Origin: Diaphorobacter sp. HDW4B | GTDB taxonomy: Bacteria; Pseudomonadota; Gammaproteobacteria; Burkholderiales; Burkholderiaceae_C | Assembly: GCF_011305535.1 (NCBI RefSeq) | Contig: NZ_CP049905.1 | Coordinates: 1,808,001-1,872,000 of the forward strand | Direction: 5' to 3' | Length of the DNA: 64,000 bases | Part shown: positions 25,565 to 33,870 of the stretch, piece after piece | Numbering within the stretch: position 1 is the first letter of the stretch | Layout: every line of letters starts with the position of its first letter | Notes under the pieces: model-generated | What the model was told of the DNA's origin: nothing | What the model saw: only the letters and a program-made list of their open reading frames with translations | Database searches by the model: none | Translations under genes and position numbers: made by a program

Positions 25565-26629
25565 TCAGCTTCCACCCGCTGTGCGCGGGTCATCAAAGAA
25601 ATAATCGTCGAGCTTCTGAGGTGCCGTCTTGATCGCGCCGACGCGGTGCATGAACTGACCGAGCGACAAGGTGTTCTGAGGCTGCACCTTGAATTGCACC
25701 AGCGGGTTGCGGATCACCTCCAGCAGCAGTTTGCGGTCCACGTTGCTGCCATTGACCTTCTGGTAGATGTCGGCGGCCTGCTCGGGGTTGGCGGTGATGA
25801 ACTTGGCGGCCTCATCAAGCGCATCGACGAAGGCGCGATAGGTCTTGGGGCTGTCCTTGCGGAATTTTTCGGTGGCATAGAGCACGGTGCTCGATGCAGG
25901 TCCGCCTTGCACGTCATACGAATTGAGCACGACGTGCGCTTGCGGGTTGCCCGCGAGTTTCTGTTCCTGGAACGGCGGATTGCCGAAATGCGTGGTGATT
26001 TCCGTGCCGCCCTTGATGATGGCCGCCGCCGCATCGGAATGTGGAATCGCCACCTGCAGCTTGTCGAGCCGGTTGTAGGCGGCATCGCCCCAGCGTTTGG
26101 CCGATGCGAATTGCAGCACGCGCGACTGCACGGACACGCCCACCGCTGGCAGCGCGATGCGGTCCTTCTCGCTGAAGTCGTCGATGGTCTTGACCGCCGG
26201 GTTGTTGCTCACGAGGTAGTACGGGAAATTGCCCAGCGACGCGACGCCCTTGACGTTCTGACGCCCACGCGTGCGGTCCCACAGCGTGAACAGCGGGCCC
26301 ACGCCAGCACCCGCGATGTCGATGTTGTCCGAGAGCAGCGCGTCGTTCACGGCCGAGCCGCCGGAGAGCTTGAGGAACTCCACCTTGATGTCCACGCCAT
26401 GCGTCTTGCCGTGCTTTTCGATGAGCTTCTGCTCCTGCGCCACGTTCAGCAGCAGGTAGACGACGCCGAACTGCTGGGCGATGCGCAACTGCCCTTCCTT
26501 GGCGATGGCAGAGGTGACGCCGAGGCTGCCCGCGAGCAGCACCGATCCGGCCAGGCCGCCCGTCAGGATGCGGCGCAGACGATTCAAGCGGTTGGGTTTG
26601 ACGATGGAGGGTGAATGGTTCTTTGGCAT
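25565..26629 (-). CDS. ABC transporter substrate-binding protein, NitT/TauT family
   Basis: 354 residues. An unusually long, basic amino end (about 20 residues) comes before a signal peptide ending near SAIAKEG. The mature protein has the type-2 periplasmic fold of SsuA/TauA proteins (IAQQFGVVYLLLNVA, then LSGGSAVNDALLSDNIDIAGAG). It catches a sulfonate-like or related ligand for the importer. The ribosome site is weak. The dioxygenase gene just upstream suggests an alkylsulfonate as ligand; this is inference. Confidence 0.87.
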   Translation of the reverse strand: MPKNHSPSIVKPNRLNRLRRILTGGLAGSVLLAGSLGVTSAIAKEGQLRIAQQFGVVYLLLNVAQEQKLIEKHGKTHGVDIKVEFLKLSGGSAVNDALLSDNIDIAGAGVGPLFTLWDRTRGRQNVKGVASLGNFPYYLVSNNPAVKTIDDFSEKDRIALPAVGVSVQSRVLQFASAKRWGDAAYNRLDKLQVAIPHSDAAAAIIKGGTEITTHFGNPPFQEQKLAGNPQAHVVLNSYDVQGGPASSTVLYATEKFRKDSPKTYRAFVDALDEAAKFITANPEQAADIYQKVNGSNVDRKLLLEVIRNPLVQFKVQPQNTLSLGQFMHRVGAIKTAPQKLDDYFFDDPRTAGGS

Positions 26630-26652
26630 GAAGAGGTCGCGAAGTGGATGGG

Positions 26653-26682
26653 TTCGAATGAGTTCGAATGGATTCGGCGGAT
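26653..26682. repeat. 10-bp tandem repeat upstream of the binding-protein gene
   Basis: TTCGAATGAG, TTCGAATGGA and the partial copy TTCGGCGGAT stand end to end, a 10-bp period that places each TTCGAA palindrome on the same helix face. It fills part of the 70-bp gap between the dioxygenase stop and the binding-protein start. It could be an operator or chance. Confidence 0.4.
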
Positions 26683-26699
26683 GACGAAAGAAGGCGCTC

Positions 26700-27638
26700 T
26701 CAAGCCACGGGCGCGGCGCCTTCCACGGTGGTGCGAAAGAGCTTGCGGCGCTGGTCGTCGGGCGTGCCTGCTGCCAGATGAACGACGGAGCGGTTGTCCC
26801 AGAACACCAGATCGTGCGGCTGCCATTGGTGGCGATAGATGAACTCGGGCTGCACGGAATGCGCGAACAGGCGCTGCAGCAGATCGCGGCTTTCGTCCTC
26901 GGGCCAACCGACGATGCGGGTGGTGAAATGCTCGCTCACGAAAAGCGCCTTGCGGCCATTGCCAGGATGCGTGTGCACGACCGGATGAACGGCGGGCTTC
27001 ACCTCGTCGATCTGCGCCTGCGTCAAGGCCGGACGCCACGGGCTCTTCGCACGCAGTTGCTCGTACTGCAGCAGATAGCTGTGCTCGGCCTGCAGGCCCA
27101 CCAGCGTGCGTTGGAGTTCGGTGGGCAGGCGGTCATAAGCGACATGCTGATCGGCGAAAAGCGTGTCGCCACCAACGGCGGGCAGCTCCTGCGCATGCAG
27201 CAGGCTGCCGAGGCTGGGCTTGTCTTTGTACGACAGGTCCGAATGCCAGAAATGCCCCGCATCGCCCAGCCCGATGGGCGCGCCGTTCTCGCGGATGTTG
27301 GAGACGATCAGCACCTCGGGATGGCCTTGCAGTTGGAACTGGTGCAGCACATGGATCTGCAGCGGACCGAACAGGCGGCTGAACGCCACGTGCTGCGCAG
27401 GCGTGATGCGCTGATCGCGAAACACCAGCACGTGGTGATCGAGATGCGCGCGCTGAATGCGCCGGAAATCCTCCAGCGTGATGGGCCGCGACAGATCCAG
27501 CCCCAGCACCTCCGCACCCAGCGCGCCAGCGGCACCGGGGGCGAGGCGAATCTCGAAATCCTGTGCCGTCGACGTCGACTGCAATGGCTCGTGGACTGGC
27601 TCCTGAAATGGCGCGCGGGCAGCAAGAACGGCAGACAT
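26700..27638 (-). CDS. TauD/TfdA-family alpha-ketoglutarate-dependent dioxygenase
   Basis: 312 residues from the ATG at 27638, which has GAGAGG upstream; the frame continues to 27659 without a ribosome site. The iron-binding facial triad is visible: His and Asp in HFWHSDLSY, and the distal His in a segment close to HQWQPHDLVFWDNRSVVH, with a downstream Arg for 2-oxoglutarate. The family cleaves taurine, other sulfonates or aryloxy acids. It is the first gene of the operon with the ABC importer, as in taurine/alkylsulfonate use systems. The true substrate is not determined. Confidence 0.88.
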   Translation of the reverse strand: MSAVLAARAPFQEPVHEPLQSTSTAQDFEIRLAPGAAGALGAEVLGLDLSRPITLEDFRRIQRAHLDHHVLVFRDQRITPAQHVAFSRLFGPLQIHVLHQFQLQGHPEVLIVSNIRENGAPIGLGDAGHFWHSDLSYKDKPSLGSLLHAQELPAVGGDTLFADQHVAYDRLPTELQRTLVGLQAEHSYLLQYEQLRAKSPWRPALTQAQIDEVKPAVHPVVHTHPGNGRKALFVSEHFTTRIVGWPEDESRDLLQRLFAHSVQPEFIYRHQWQPHDLVFWDNRSVVHLAAGTPDDQRRKLFRTTVEGAAPVA

Positions 27639-27754
27639 CGGAGATCCTCTCGAATACACATTGATCGGATGACTCTAGAAGTCTCGGCCCCACGCCGGAA
27701 CGAAGATTTTCATGCTTGCATATGCAAAAGCCCGAGCGGCGCGACAATATCGCC

Positions 27755-28246
27755 ATGGCAAACGACGATTCCACTCCCTCTTCTTCCGCTTCCCCCGAGT
27801 CCATCGACTACAAGAAACATCTGGACGCCGGAAACGCGCTGGTCGCTCAGGCGCAGGCTCTGGCCACCAGCGATTTCGCCAAGGCGCGCGAACTGTGGCA
27901 GGACGCAGGCAAGCAGTATTACTACGCCCACAAGGCCGACCGCGACGAGCCCGAAGCCGCGTTCAAGCTCGCCCAGGCCTGGATGGCCGAGGCCCATGCG
28001 CTGCAAAAGGAAGGCTCGCCCAACGCCAAGGTGATGTGGACCAACGCCGCAGCGCAGGCCGAGTTGGCGTTCGACCTGACACCCGAAAACGGCCGCCTCG
28101 CGATGGCTGTGGCGAGCTGTTATCACTTTGCGGGATCGCCCGAAGAGGCCGAGGCCTGGCAGCAACTGGGCAAGCATCTGCTGGATGGTGCTGCCAAGCT
28201 GGCAGGTCAGAGCAGCGAGTCCAAGGACGAAGATTCGGAAGACTGA
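27755..28246 (+). CDS. small helical (TPR-like) protein, function unknown
   Basis: 163 residues from the ATG at 27755; a longer frame to 27716 starts inside the promoter gap. The middle part is made of alternating helices rich in Ala with conserved aromatic and Trp positions (YYYAHKADRDEPEAAFKLAQAW), like tetratricopeptide repeats. The ends are Ser/Glu/Asp-rich and probably disordered. No signal peptide or membrane segment. It diverges from the dioxygenase operon and converges with the DUF445 gene. Confidence 0.65.
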   Translation: MANDDSTPSSSASPESIDYKKHLDAGNALVAQAQALATSDFAKARELWQDAGKQYYYAHKADRDEPEAAFKLAQAWMAEAHALQKEGSPNAKVMWTNAAAQAELAFDLTPENGRLAMAVASCYHFAGSPEEAEAWQQLGKHLLDGAAKLAGQSSESKDEDSED

Positions 28247-28260
28247 TCGAGGATCAGAAA

Positions 28261-29589
28261 TCAGCTTTGCAGGGCCTGCCAGATCACGGTGGCGTGTGAA
28301 ATCACGAACAGGATCAGGCCGATGAAGCCGCCGACGATGGTGCCGTTGATGCGGATGTATTGCAGGTCGCTGCCGATGTGCTGCTCCACGAGCAGCGCCA
28401 TTTCCTGCGCATCCCAGCGCTGCACCGTGGCACGGATGTGTTCGGCAACCGACTGGGCCACATCGGGCGCCCATTGCGCGGCCCAGAGTTCGAGGCGCAC
28501 GTTCAGGCGCACACGCAGCGCGGCGTCACCCGCGAGCGACATGCCCAGCCACTTGCCCATGCTGGAGACACTGCTCGCAATCGCCGAGTTCTCGTCCTGC
28601 AGATCGGCACGCAGCTTGCGGCGCAGGTCGGCCCAGATCTCGTGCACGTAGCTGCCCAGCGCCTCGTCGTTCTGCAGATAGCCGCGAATCTGCTCACCAC
28701 GTTCTTCCCAGTCGGGGTCGTTCTGCATGCGCTCGATCAGCTTGACGATGGCTTCGTCCAGCGCATCGCGCAACTGGTGATTCGGGTCCTTGGCGACCTC
28801 GACCAGCAGCGTCTCCACCGCATGCGAGATGGCCGATGCGCCCTTGCCGCCCAGCCAGTCGGTGGGCAGCACTTTCTGCTTGAGCGGATGTTCGCGCTTG
28901 ATCCAGTTGACCAGCGTGTTGGCGATGAAGCTGCGGGTCTCGGCCGACTGCAGCAGCGAGTTCAAGCGCACCAGCAGATCGTCGAGCAGGACCTGGTGGC
29001 GGCGCTCGTGGGTCAGCGCACCGAGCGCAGCGGCCATGGTGCGCGAGATGTCGAGTTGGCCGATCAGGGCGCGTGCGGCGCTGTTGAGCAGCTCCTGAAT
29101 CTTGTCGTCTTCCACCGTGTCGAGCGCCGTGGCCATGAGGCGCGAAACCTGCTTGCCGAGCAGTCCGGAGTTGGCGGGCGAGGTGAGCCACTGGGCCAGC
29201 ATGTCGGCTGGGTCATGGCGGCGGATAATGGTGACCAGCGAAGGCGCGTCGAGAAACCGGTCGCGCACGAAGGCCGAAAGGTTGTCTCCAATGCGGTCCT
29301 TGTTGCGGGCGATGATGTCTGTGTGCCGCGCGAGATACGGCAGCGGAATGCGCCGGAACAGCGCCGAGACGGCGAACCAGTCGGCCAGCGCACCGACCAT
29401 GGCGGCCTCGGCCATCGCGCGTATGCACTCGACCCAGAGGTTTTGCGGAAAGGCGTAGGTGAACGCGAAGATCACGACCACCGCGATGAACAGGCCCGTG
29501 GCCTGCCGCTTGGCGTGCGAGAGCTGGGCTGCGCGCGCGGCAGTGGCGGCGCTGGCACCCGGCGAGTCCTGATCCTCCAGCGGAAGCAT
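28261..29589 (-). CDS. DUF445 family membrane protein (YjiN-like)
   Basis: About 442 residues. There is a membrane helix near the amino end (GLFIAVVVIFAFTYAF), a nearby FSVSALFRRIPLPYL-type amphipathic segment, a long helical central part and a last membrane helix close to the carboxyl end (TIVGGFIGLILFVISHA). This is the DUF445/YjiN plan; function in the cell envelope is not known. I chose the ATG at 29589 because GAGGG lies seven bases before it; in-frame ATGs at 29595 and 29607 are alternatives. Confidence 0.85.
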   Translation of the reverse strand: MLPLEDQDSPGASAATAARAAQLSHAKRQATGLFIAVVVIFAFTYAFPQNLWVECIRAMAEAAMVGALADWFAVSALFRRIPLPYLARHTDIIARNKDRIGDNLSAFVRDRFLDAPSLVTIIRRHDPADMLAQWLTSPANSGLLGKQVSRLMATALDTVEDDKIQELLNSAARALIGQLDISRTMAAALGALTHERRHQVLLDDLLVRLNSLLQSAETRSFIANTLVNWIKREHPLKQKVLPTDWLGGKGASAISHAVETLLVEVAKDPNHQLRDALDEAIVKLIERMQNDPDWEERGEQIRGYLQNDEALGSYVHEIWADLRRKLRADLQDENSAIASSVSSMGKWLGMSLAGDAALRVRLNVRLELWAAQWAPDVAQSVAEHIRATVQRWDAQEMALLVEQHIGSDLQYIRINGTIVGGFIGLILFVISHATVIWQALQS

Positions 29590-29710
29590 TTGCATGCCCT
29601 CAAGCATAGCCCGGCAAGGCTTGCAAATCACACTTTGCGCTGTAGGAGATGGGCGCGTAAGCCCTGTTGTGGGTCACGCGCGCCACACATGCGGGCGATG
29701 CCGTCGATGC

Positions 29711-30133
29711 TTACTTGCTCTTGACGTCCAGAAGTTCGACTTCGAAGTTCAGCGTCGCGTTCGGCGGAATCACTCCGCCTGCGCCACGTGCGCCGTAGGC
29801 GATGCCGGGTGGGCAGGTCAGCTTGGCCTTGCCGCCGACCTTCATTTTCTGCACGCCTTCTGTCCAGCAAGGGATCACGCCGTTGAGCGGGAAATCGATG
29901 GGCTGGCCGCGCTTGATGGAGCTGTCGAATTCCTTGCCTGATTCGGGGAACCAGCCGCGGTAGTGGACGCGGACGGTGTCGGTGGCTTTGGGCGATGCGC
30001 CTGTGCCGTCCTTGATGGATTCGTAGATCAGGCCGGACTTGGTGGTTTCTGGGTCTGCGGCTTGGGCTGCTGTGGTGGCTGTCAGCAGGGCGATGGCGGC
30101 TGCTGAGAGCAGTGTGGTGATGTTGCTTTTCAT
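29711..30133 (-). CDS. secreted FKBP-type peptidyl-prolyl isomerase
   Basis: 140 residues from the ATG at 30133. The signal peptide ends TTAAQA and is followed by one FKBP domain with VRVHYRGW, EFDSSIKRG and a typical end (IPPNATLNFEVELLDV). It helps proline isomerisation of exported proteins in the periplasm. A longer frame to 30340 crosses the intergenic hairpin repeat and is not believed. It stands alone between the DUF445 gene and the aminotransferase. Confidence 0.9.
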   Translation of the reverse strand: MKSNITTLLSAAAIALLTATTAAQAADPETTKSGLIYESIKDGTGASPKATDTVRVHYRGWFPESGKEFDSSIKRGQPIDFPLNGVIPCWTEGVQKMKVGGKAKLTCPPGIAYGARGAGGVIPPNATLNFEVELLDVKSK

Positions 30134-30180
30134 TTTGGCGTTTGTTGCGGCTTTGGGCCTTGGCTGGGTATTTGGGTTGG

Positions 30181-30384
30181 ACTGGCCGGGAGTTCCGCCC
30201 GGCGGCGGAGTCCCTTTTTGCTTGCGCGCAAAAAGGAACCAAAAACGCGCTTTCAATACCTCCGGCAGAACTCGCTTCGCGCTGCGCGCTCCGCTCGGAC
30301 AACCGCCGGAAATCAGTTTGGAAGAGGTGTGATTCGGCACTTCGCTTCGCTCGTGCCTTTTTCATCTCGCGACTTCGCGAGATG
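30181..30384. repeat. intergenic block of stacked hairpins (Comamonadaceae-type repeat)
   Basis: Four inverted repeats in 200 bp. TCCGCC/GGCGGA at 30194-30209. CCTTTTTG/CAAAAAGG at 30213-30236. GGCAC/GTGCC at 30336-30357, followed by a T run on the plus strand. A perfect CATCTCGCGA/TCGCGAGATG at 30363-30384 with a two-base loop. Between them is a CGCTTCGCGCTGCGCG-like low-complexity stretch. Similar blocks recur, from memory, between genes in this family. No protein is likely. One hairpin may end transcription of the aminotransferase gene. Confidence 0.6.
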
Positions 30385-30416
30385 CTTGTTGGGCCTCTTC
30401 CGCTTTTCTTTATTGC

Positions 30417-31559
30417 TTACTTGGCTGGGGGGATGCCGATGGCGTCCAGTGCCTTTGCCAAGTAGCCTACCGTGCGGTCGACGCTGTGCCACTTTTCCAG
30501 GCCGAACAGGCCGATGCGGAAGGTTTTGAAATCCGGGCCTTCGTCGCATTGCAGCGGCACGCCGGAGGCAGTCTGCAGGCCGACGGCCATGAATGCCTTG
30601 CCGGACTGGATTTCGGGGTTGGTGGTGTAGCTCACCACCACGCCGGGGGCCTTGAAGCCTTCTGCCGCCACGCTCGGGAAGCCGCGCGATTCGAGCAGCA
30701 CGCGGACCTTTGCTCCGAGGTCGCTCTGTTCCTGGCGTACTTTGTCGAAGCCGTATTCGCGGGTTTCCAGCATCACGTCGCGCAGCTTGACCAAGGCGTC
30801 GGTCGGCATGGTCGTGTGATAGGCGTGCGCGCCCTTTTCGTAGCCTTCGGCGATCGTCATCCACTTCTTCAGATCGCACGAAAAGCTGGAGCTTTGCGTC
30901 GGTTCGATGGCAACGCGGGCGCGTTCGGAGAGCATGACCATCGCGCAGCATGGGGTGCTGCTCCAGCCCTTTTGCGGTGCGCTGATCAGCACGTCGACGC
31001 CGGTCTTCTGCATGTCCACCCACATCGCGCCCGAGGCCACGCAGTCGAGCACCATCAGCGCACCCACGTCGTGCGCGGCGTCGGAGATGGTCTTGATGTA
31101 GTCGTCGGGCAGGATGATGCCGCTGGCGGTTTCCACGTGCGGAGCGAAGACGACCTTGGGCCGTTCGATGCGGATGGTCTCGGCCACGTCGGCGGCGAGT
31201 GCTGGAGCCCACGGGTCCTGCGAGCCTTCACCTTGCTTGCGCGCCTTGCAGACGATGGAGCCGCCGCCCAGTGCGCCTTCGTCGAAGATTTGCGTCCAGC
31301 GGTAGCTGAACCAGCCGTTGCGCACGATCAGCACCTTTTCGCGGTTGGCGAACTGGCGCGCCACCGCCTCCATGCCGAAGGTGCCGCTGCCGGGCACGAG
31401 CACGGCGGTGTGAGCGTTGTAGACCTCTTTGAGGACACCGAGGATGTCCTGCACCACGCCCACGAATTTCTTGGACATGTGGTTGAGCGCGCGGTCGGTG
31501 TAGACCACCGAGAACTCCATCAATCCATCGGGGTCGACGTTGGGCAGCAATCCGGGCAT
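30417..31559 (-). CDS. class V aminotransferase (serine/alanine-glyoxylate type)
   Basis: 380 residues from the ATG at 31559 with AGGAG eleven bases upstream; a longer frame to 31736 adds 59 residues of no likeness. The fold-type I class V features are a Gly-rich phosphate-binding stretch (LVPGSGTFGMEAV), an Asp/Ser region (LMVLDCVASGAMWVDM) and the pyridoxal-phosphate Lys in ISAPQKGW. Members swap an amino group between serine or alanine and glyoxylate or pyruvate. With glcD in the window it could serve glyoxylate turnover, although the two are not linked. Confidence 0.85.
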   Translation of the reverse strand: MPGLLPNVDPDGLMEFSVVYTDRALNHMSKKFVGVVQDILGVLKEVYNAHTAVLVPGSGTFGMEAVARQFANREKVLIVRNGWFSYRWTQIFDEGALGGGSIVCKARKQGEGSQDPWAPALAADVAETIRIERPKVVFAPHVETASGIILPDDYIKTISDAAHDVGALMVLDCVASGAMWVDMQKTGVDVLISAPQKGWSSTPCCAMVMLSERARVAIEPTQSSSFSCDLKKWMTIAEGYEKGAHAYHTTMPTDALVKLRDVMLETREYGFDKVRQEQSDLGAKVRVLLESRGFPSVAAEGFKAPGVVVSYTTNPEIQSGKAFMAVGLQTASGVPLQCDEGPDFKTFRIGLFGLEKWHSVDRTVGYLAKALDAIGIPPAK

Positions 31560-31638
31560 GGCGTATCTCCTGTTTGGGACGGCCCGTGCCAGCGTTCGGA
31601 TGGAGCGCCTGCGGGCCAAGTTCAGCGTTGAAAAGACG

Positions 31639-31659
31639 GTATTTCTTCGAGAGAAATAC
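31639..31659. promoter_or_regulatory. perfect inverted repeat upstream of the aminotransferase gene
   Basis: GTATTTCT and AGAAATAC are exact reverse complements with five bases (TCGAG) between. The site is AT-rich in a GC-rich genome and lies 80-100 bp before the ATG at 31559. It looks like the operator of a dimeric regulator. No known box matched. Confidence 0.45.
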
Positions 31660-31736
31660 AGCTTAGCACGCAGTTTGACCAGGAATTGACTCCACAGACT
31701 GCGCAGCGCAGTGGGCACTGGAATCACTCGCCACAA

Positions 31737-31830
31737 TGACGAGATAGGCCCTCAGGCCAGGCGTGAAGCCGCAGACAGTATCGTGATACGGCAAGGCTTC
31801 CACAACGACGCATGAGGGCCTATATCGTCA
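31737..31830. ncRNA. candidate structured RNA element, copy A
   Basis: A 94-base segment that can fold into one long stem with an inner arm. The outer helix is TGACGA with TCGTCA, one mismatch, then ATAGGCCCTCA with TGAGGGCCTAT, 11 perfect pairs. Inside are GAAGCC with GGCTTC and a small hairpin GTATCGTGATAC. A second copy lies at 48323-48416 and differs at few positions; three pairs of differences are compensatory. It sits between yggS and the aminotransferase gene, both leftward. There is no T run on either side, so it is not a plain terminator. Strand and function are unknown; it may be a dispersed small RNA or regulatory element. Confidence 0.6.
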
Positions 31831-31916
31831 TCTCAAAACGAAGACTTTCCAATCCGGCAGCCCATGTGCCTGATCGTCGCGGCACTGGTTCGCCCCGCTA
31901 TCCGCGAAGCACTACG

Positions 31917-32639
31917 TCAAGCAGCGTTCGGGTAATGGCGCTTGCCGAAGATGCCGCTGCCTACGCGGACCATGGTGCTGCCTGCCTGGACGGCTGCATC
32001 CAGGTCATCCGTCATGCCCATGGAAAGCGTGTCGAATCTTTCCAGCCCCGCAATTTGCTGCGCTGCAATATCGACAAACAGCTTCTGGGCGCGCTGGTGC
32101 ACGGCGAGTTGGGCCGCGAAATCGGCGGCGGGTTCGGGAATGCTCATCAGCCCGCGCACCACGATGCGCGGCAGGGCGGCGGCTGCGCGCGCCAGTTCAG
32201 CAGCCTCTTCGAGTACCACGCCAGACTTGTTCGCGCCGCCGTCCACATTCACCTGAATGCAAATCTGCAGCGGCGGCAGGTGTTCGGGGCGCTGGTCGGA
32301 CAGGCGCTGGGCGATCTTGAGGCGGTCCACCGTGTGCGCCCAGTCGAAATGCTCGGCCACGAGGCGCGTCTTGTTGCTCTGGATCGGGCCGATGCAGTGC
32401 CATTCGAGCGGCTGGGGCAGGCCGTATTCGGCCACGATGGCCATCTTCTCCACGGCTTCCTGAATGTAGTTTTCGCCAAAACTGCGCTGACCGGCCTCGG
32501 CCGCGTCGCGCACGGCCTCGGGGCCGAAGGTCTTGGACACCGCCAGCAAGGCCACGCTGCCAGCGGGCCGCCCCGCCTGCTCACAGGCCTTGGCAATCTG
32601 CGCGTGCACTCGTTGGAGATTGTTGGAAATCGTCGTCAT
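31917..32639 (-). CDS. YggS family pyridoxal-phosphate homeostasis protein
   Basis: 240 residues from the ATG at 32639; the frame to 32684 has no ribosome site. It shows the family marks: LLAVSKTFGPEAV with the pyridoxal-phosphate Lys, GENYIQEAVEK, WHCIGPIQSNK and RGLMSIPEP, and near the end LSMGMTDDLDAAVQAGSTMVRVGSGIFG. It is a single-domain TIM barrel that carries and balances vitamin B6 in the cytoplasm. It diverges from pilT across about 120 bp, the usual arrangement in proteobacteria. Confidence 0.95.
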   Translation of the reverse strand: MTTISNNLQRVHAQIAKACEQAGRPAGSVALLAVSKTFGPEAVRDAAEAGQRSFGENYIQEAVEKMAIVAEYGLPQPLEWHCIGPIQSNKTRLVAEHFDWAHTVDRLKIAQRLSDQRPEHLPPLQICIQVNVDGGANKSGVVLEEAAELARAAAALPRIVVRGLMSIPEPAADFAAQLAVHQRAQKLFVDIAAQQIAGLERFDTLSMGMTDDLDAAVQAGSTMVRVGSGIFGKRHYPNAA

Positions 32640-32758
32640 AATATTCGTTGAGGAGTCCGTTTCGGGCGATCTGACTAGCGGCACAGGTCAAACAACCTTA
32701 ACCTGTCGATCTGCTCGGAAACAAGACTCCAAGCGTATCAAACGATCAGAGGGATCCC

Positions 32759-33802
32759 GTGGACATTACCCAACTGCTTGCATTCAGCGTCAAGAACAAA
32801 GCATCCGACTTGCACCTCTCCGCCGGCCTGCCGCCGATGATCCGGGTGCACGGCGATGTGCGCCGCATCAACGTCGACGCGCTCGATCACAAGACCGTGC
32901 ACAGCATGGTCTACGACATCATGAGCGACGCGCAGCGCAAGGCCTACGAAGAATTCCTCGAAGTCGACTTTTCCTTCGAAATCGAAGGGCTGGCGCGTTT
33001 CCGGGTGAACGCGTTCAACCAGAACCGGGGTGCGGCGGCGGTGTTCCGTACGATTCCAAGCAAGATCCTGACGCTGGAACAACTGAACGCGCCCAAGATC
33101 TTCGGCGAACTGGCACTCAAGCCGCGCGGTCTGGTGCTGGTGACCGGCCCTACCGGCTCGGGCAAATCGACGACGCTGGCCGCGATGGTCAACTACCTGA
33201 ACGAAACCGAGTACGGCCACATCCTCACCGTGGAAGACCCGATCGAATTCGTGCACGAATCCAAGAAGTGCCTGATCAACCAGCGCGAAGTCGGCCCGAT
33301 GACGCTGTCGTTCGCCGCCGCGCTGAAATCCGCACTGCGTGAAGATCCGGACGCGATTCTGGTGGGCGAAATGCGTGACTTGGAAACCATTCGCCTTGCG
33401 ATGACCGCCGCCGAAACCGGCCACTTGGTGTTCGGCACGCTGCACACCTCGAGCGCGGCCAAGACCATCGACCGTATCATCGACGTGTTCCCCGCCGAAG
33501 AAAAGGAAATGGTCCGCGCGATGCTCTCCGAATCGCTGCAGGCGGTGATCTCGCAGACGCTGTGCAAGACCAAGGATGGACAAGGCCGTGTCGCGGCGCA
33601 CGAAATCATGCTCGGCACCAGCGCGATCCGCAACCTGATCCGCGAAGCCAAGGTCGCGCAGATGTACTCCACGATCCAGACCAGCAACGGTGTGGGCATG
33701 CAGACGCTGGACCAGAATTTGACAGACTTGGTGCGCCGCAACATCATCAGCCCAGCCGAGGCGCGGGCCAAGGCCAAGATTCCGGAGAATTTCCCCGGAT
33801 GA
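32759..33802 (+). CDS. pilT: type IV pilus retraction ATPase PilT
   Basis: 347 residues, starting at a GTG codon at 32759. Walker A is GPTGSGKST. The Asp box, VGEMRDLETI with its conserved acidic residues, and a His box (HLVFGTLHTSSA) follow, then the PilT carboxyl signature AIRNLIREAKVAQMYS. PilT is a hexameric motor at the inner membrane that pulls type IV pili back and gives twitching motility and DNA uptake. Followed by the CNB gene and pilU. Confidence 0.97.
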   Translation: MDITQLLAFSVKNKASDLHLSAGLPPMIRVHGDVRRINVDALDHKTVHSMVYDIMSDAQRKAYEEFLEVDFSFEIEGLARFRVNAFNQNRGAAAVFRTIPSKILTLEQLNAPKIFGELALKPRGLVLVTGPTGSGKSTTLAAMVNYLNETEYGHILTVEDPIEFVHESKKCLINQREVGPMTLSFAAALKSALREDPDAILVGEMRDLETIRLAMTAAETGHLVFGTLHTSSAAKTIDRIIDVFPAEEKEMVRAMLSESLQAVISQTLCKTKDGQGRVAAHEIMLGTSAIRNLIREAKVAQMYSTIQTSNGVGMQTLDQNLTDLVRRNIISPAEARAKAKIPENFPG

Positions 33803-33870
33803 TGGTGAGCTAGGCGTCCTACACCCCCAATCTTCGGCGCATCGGCGGCGTCGAAACAGGAAGACACCAC

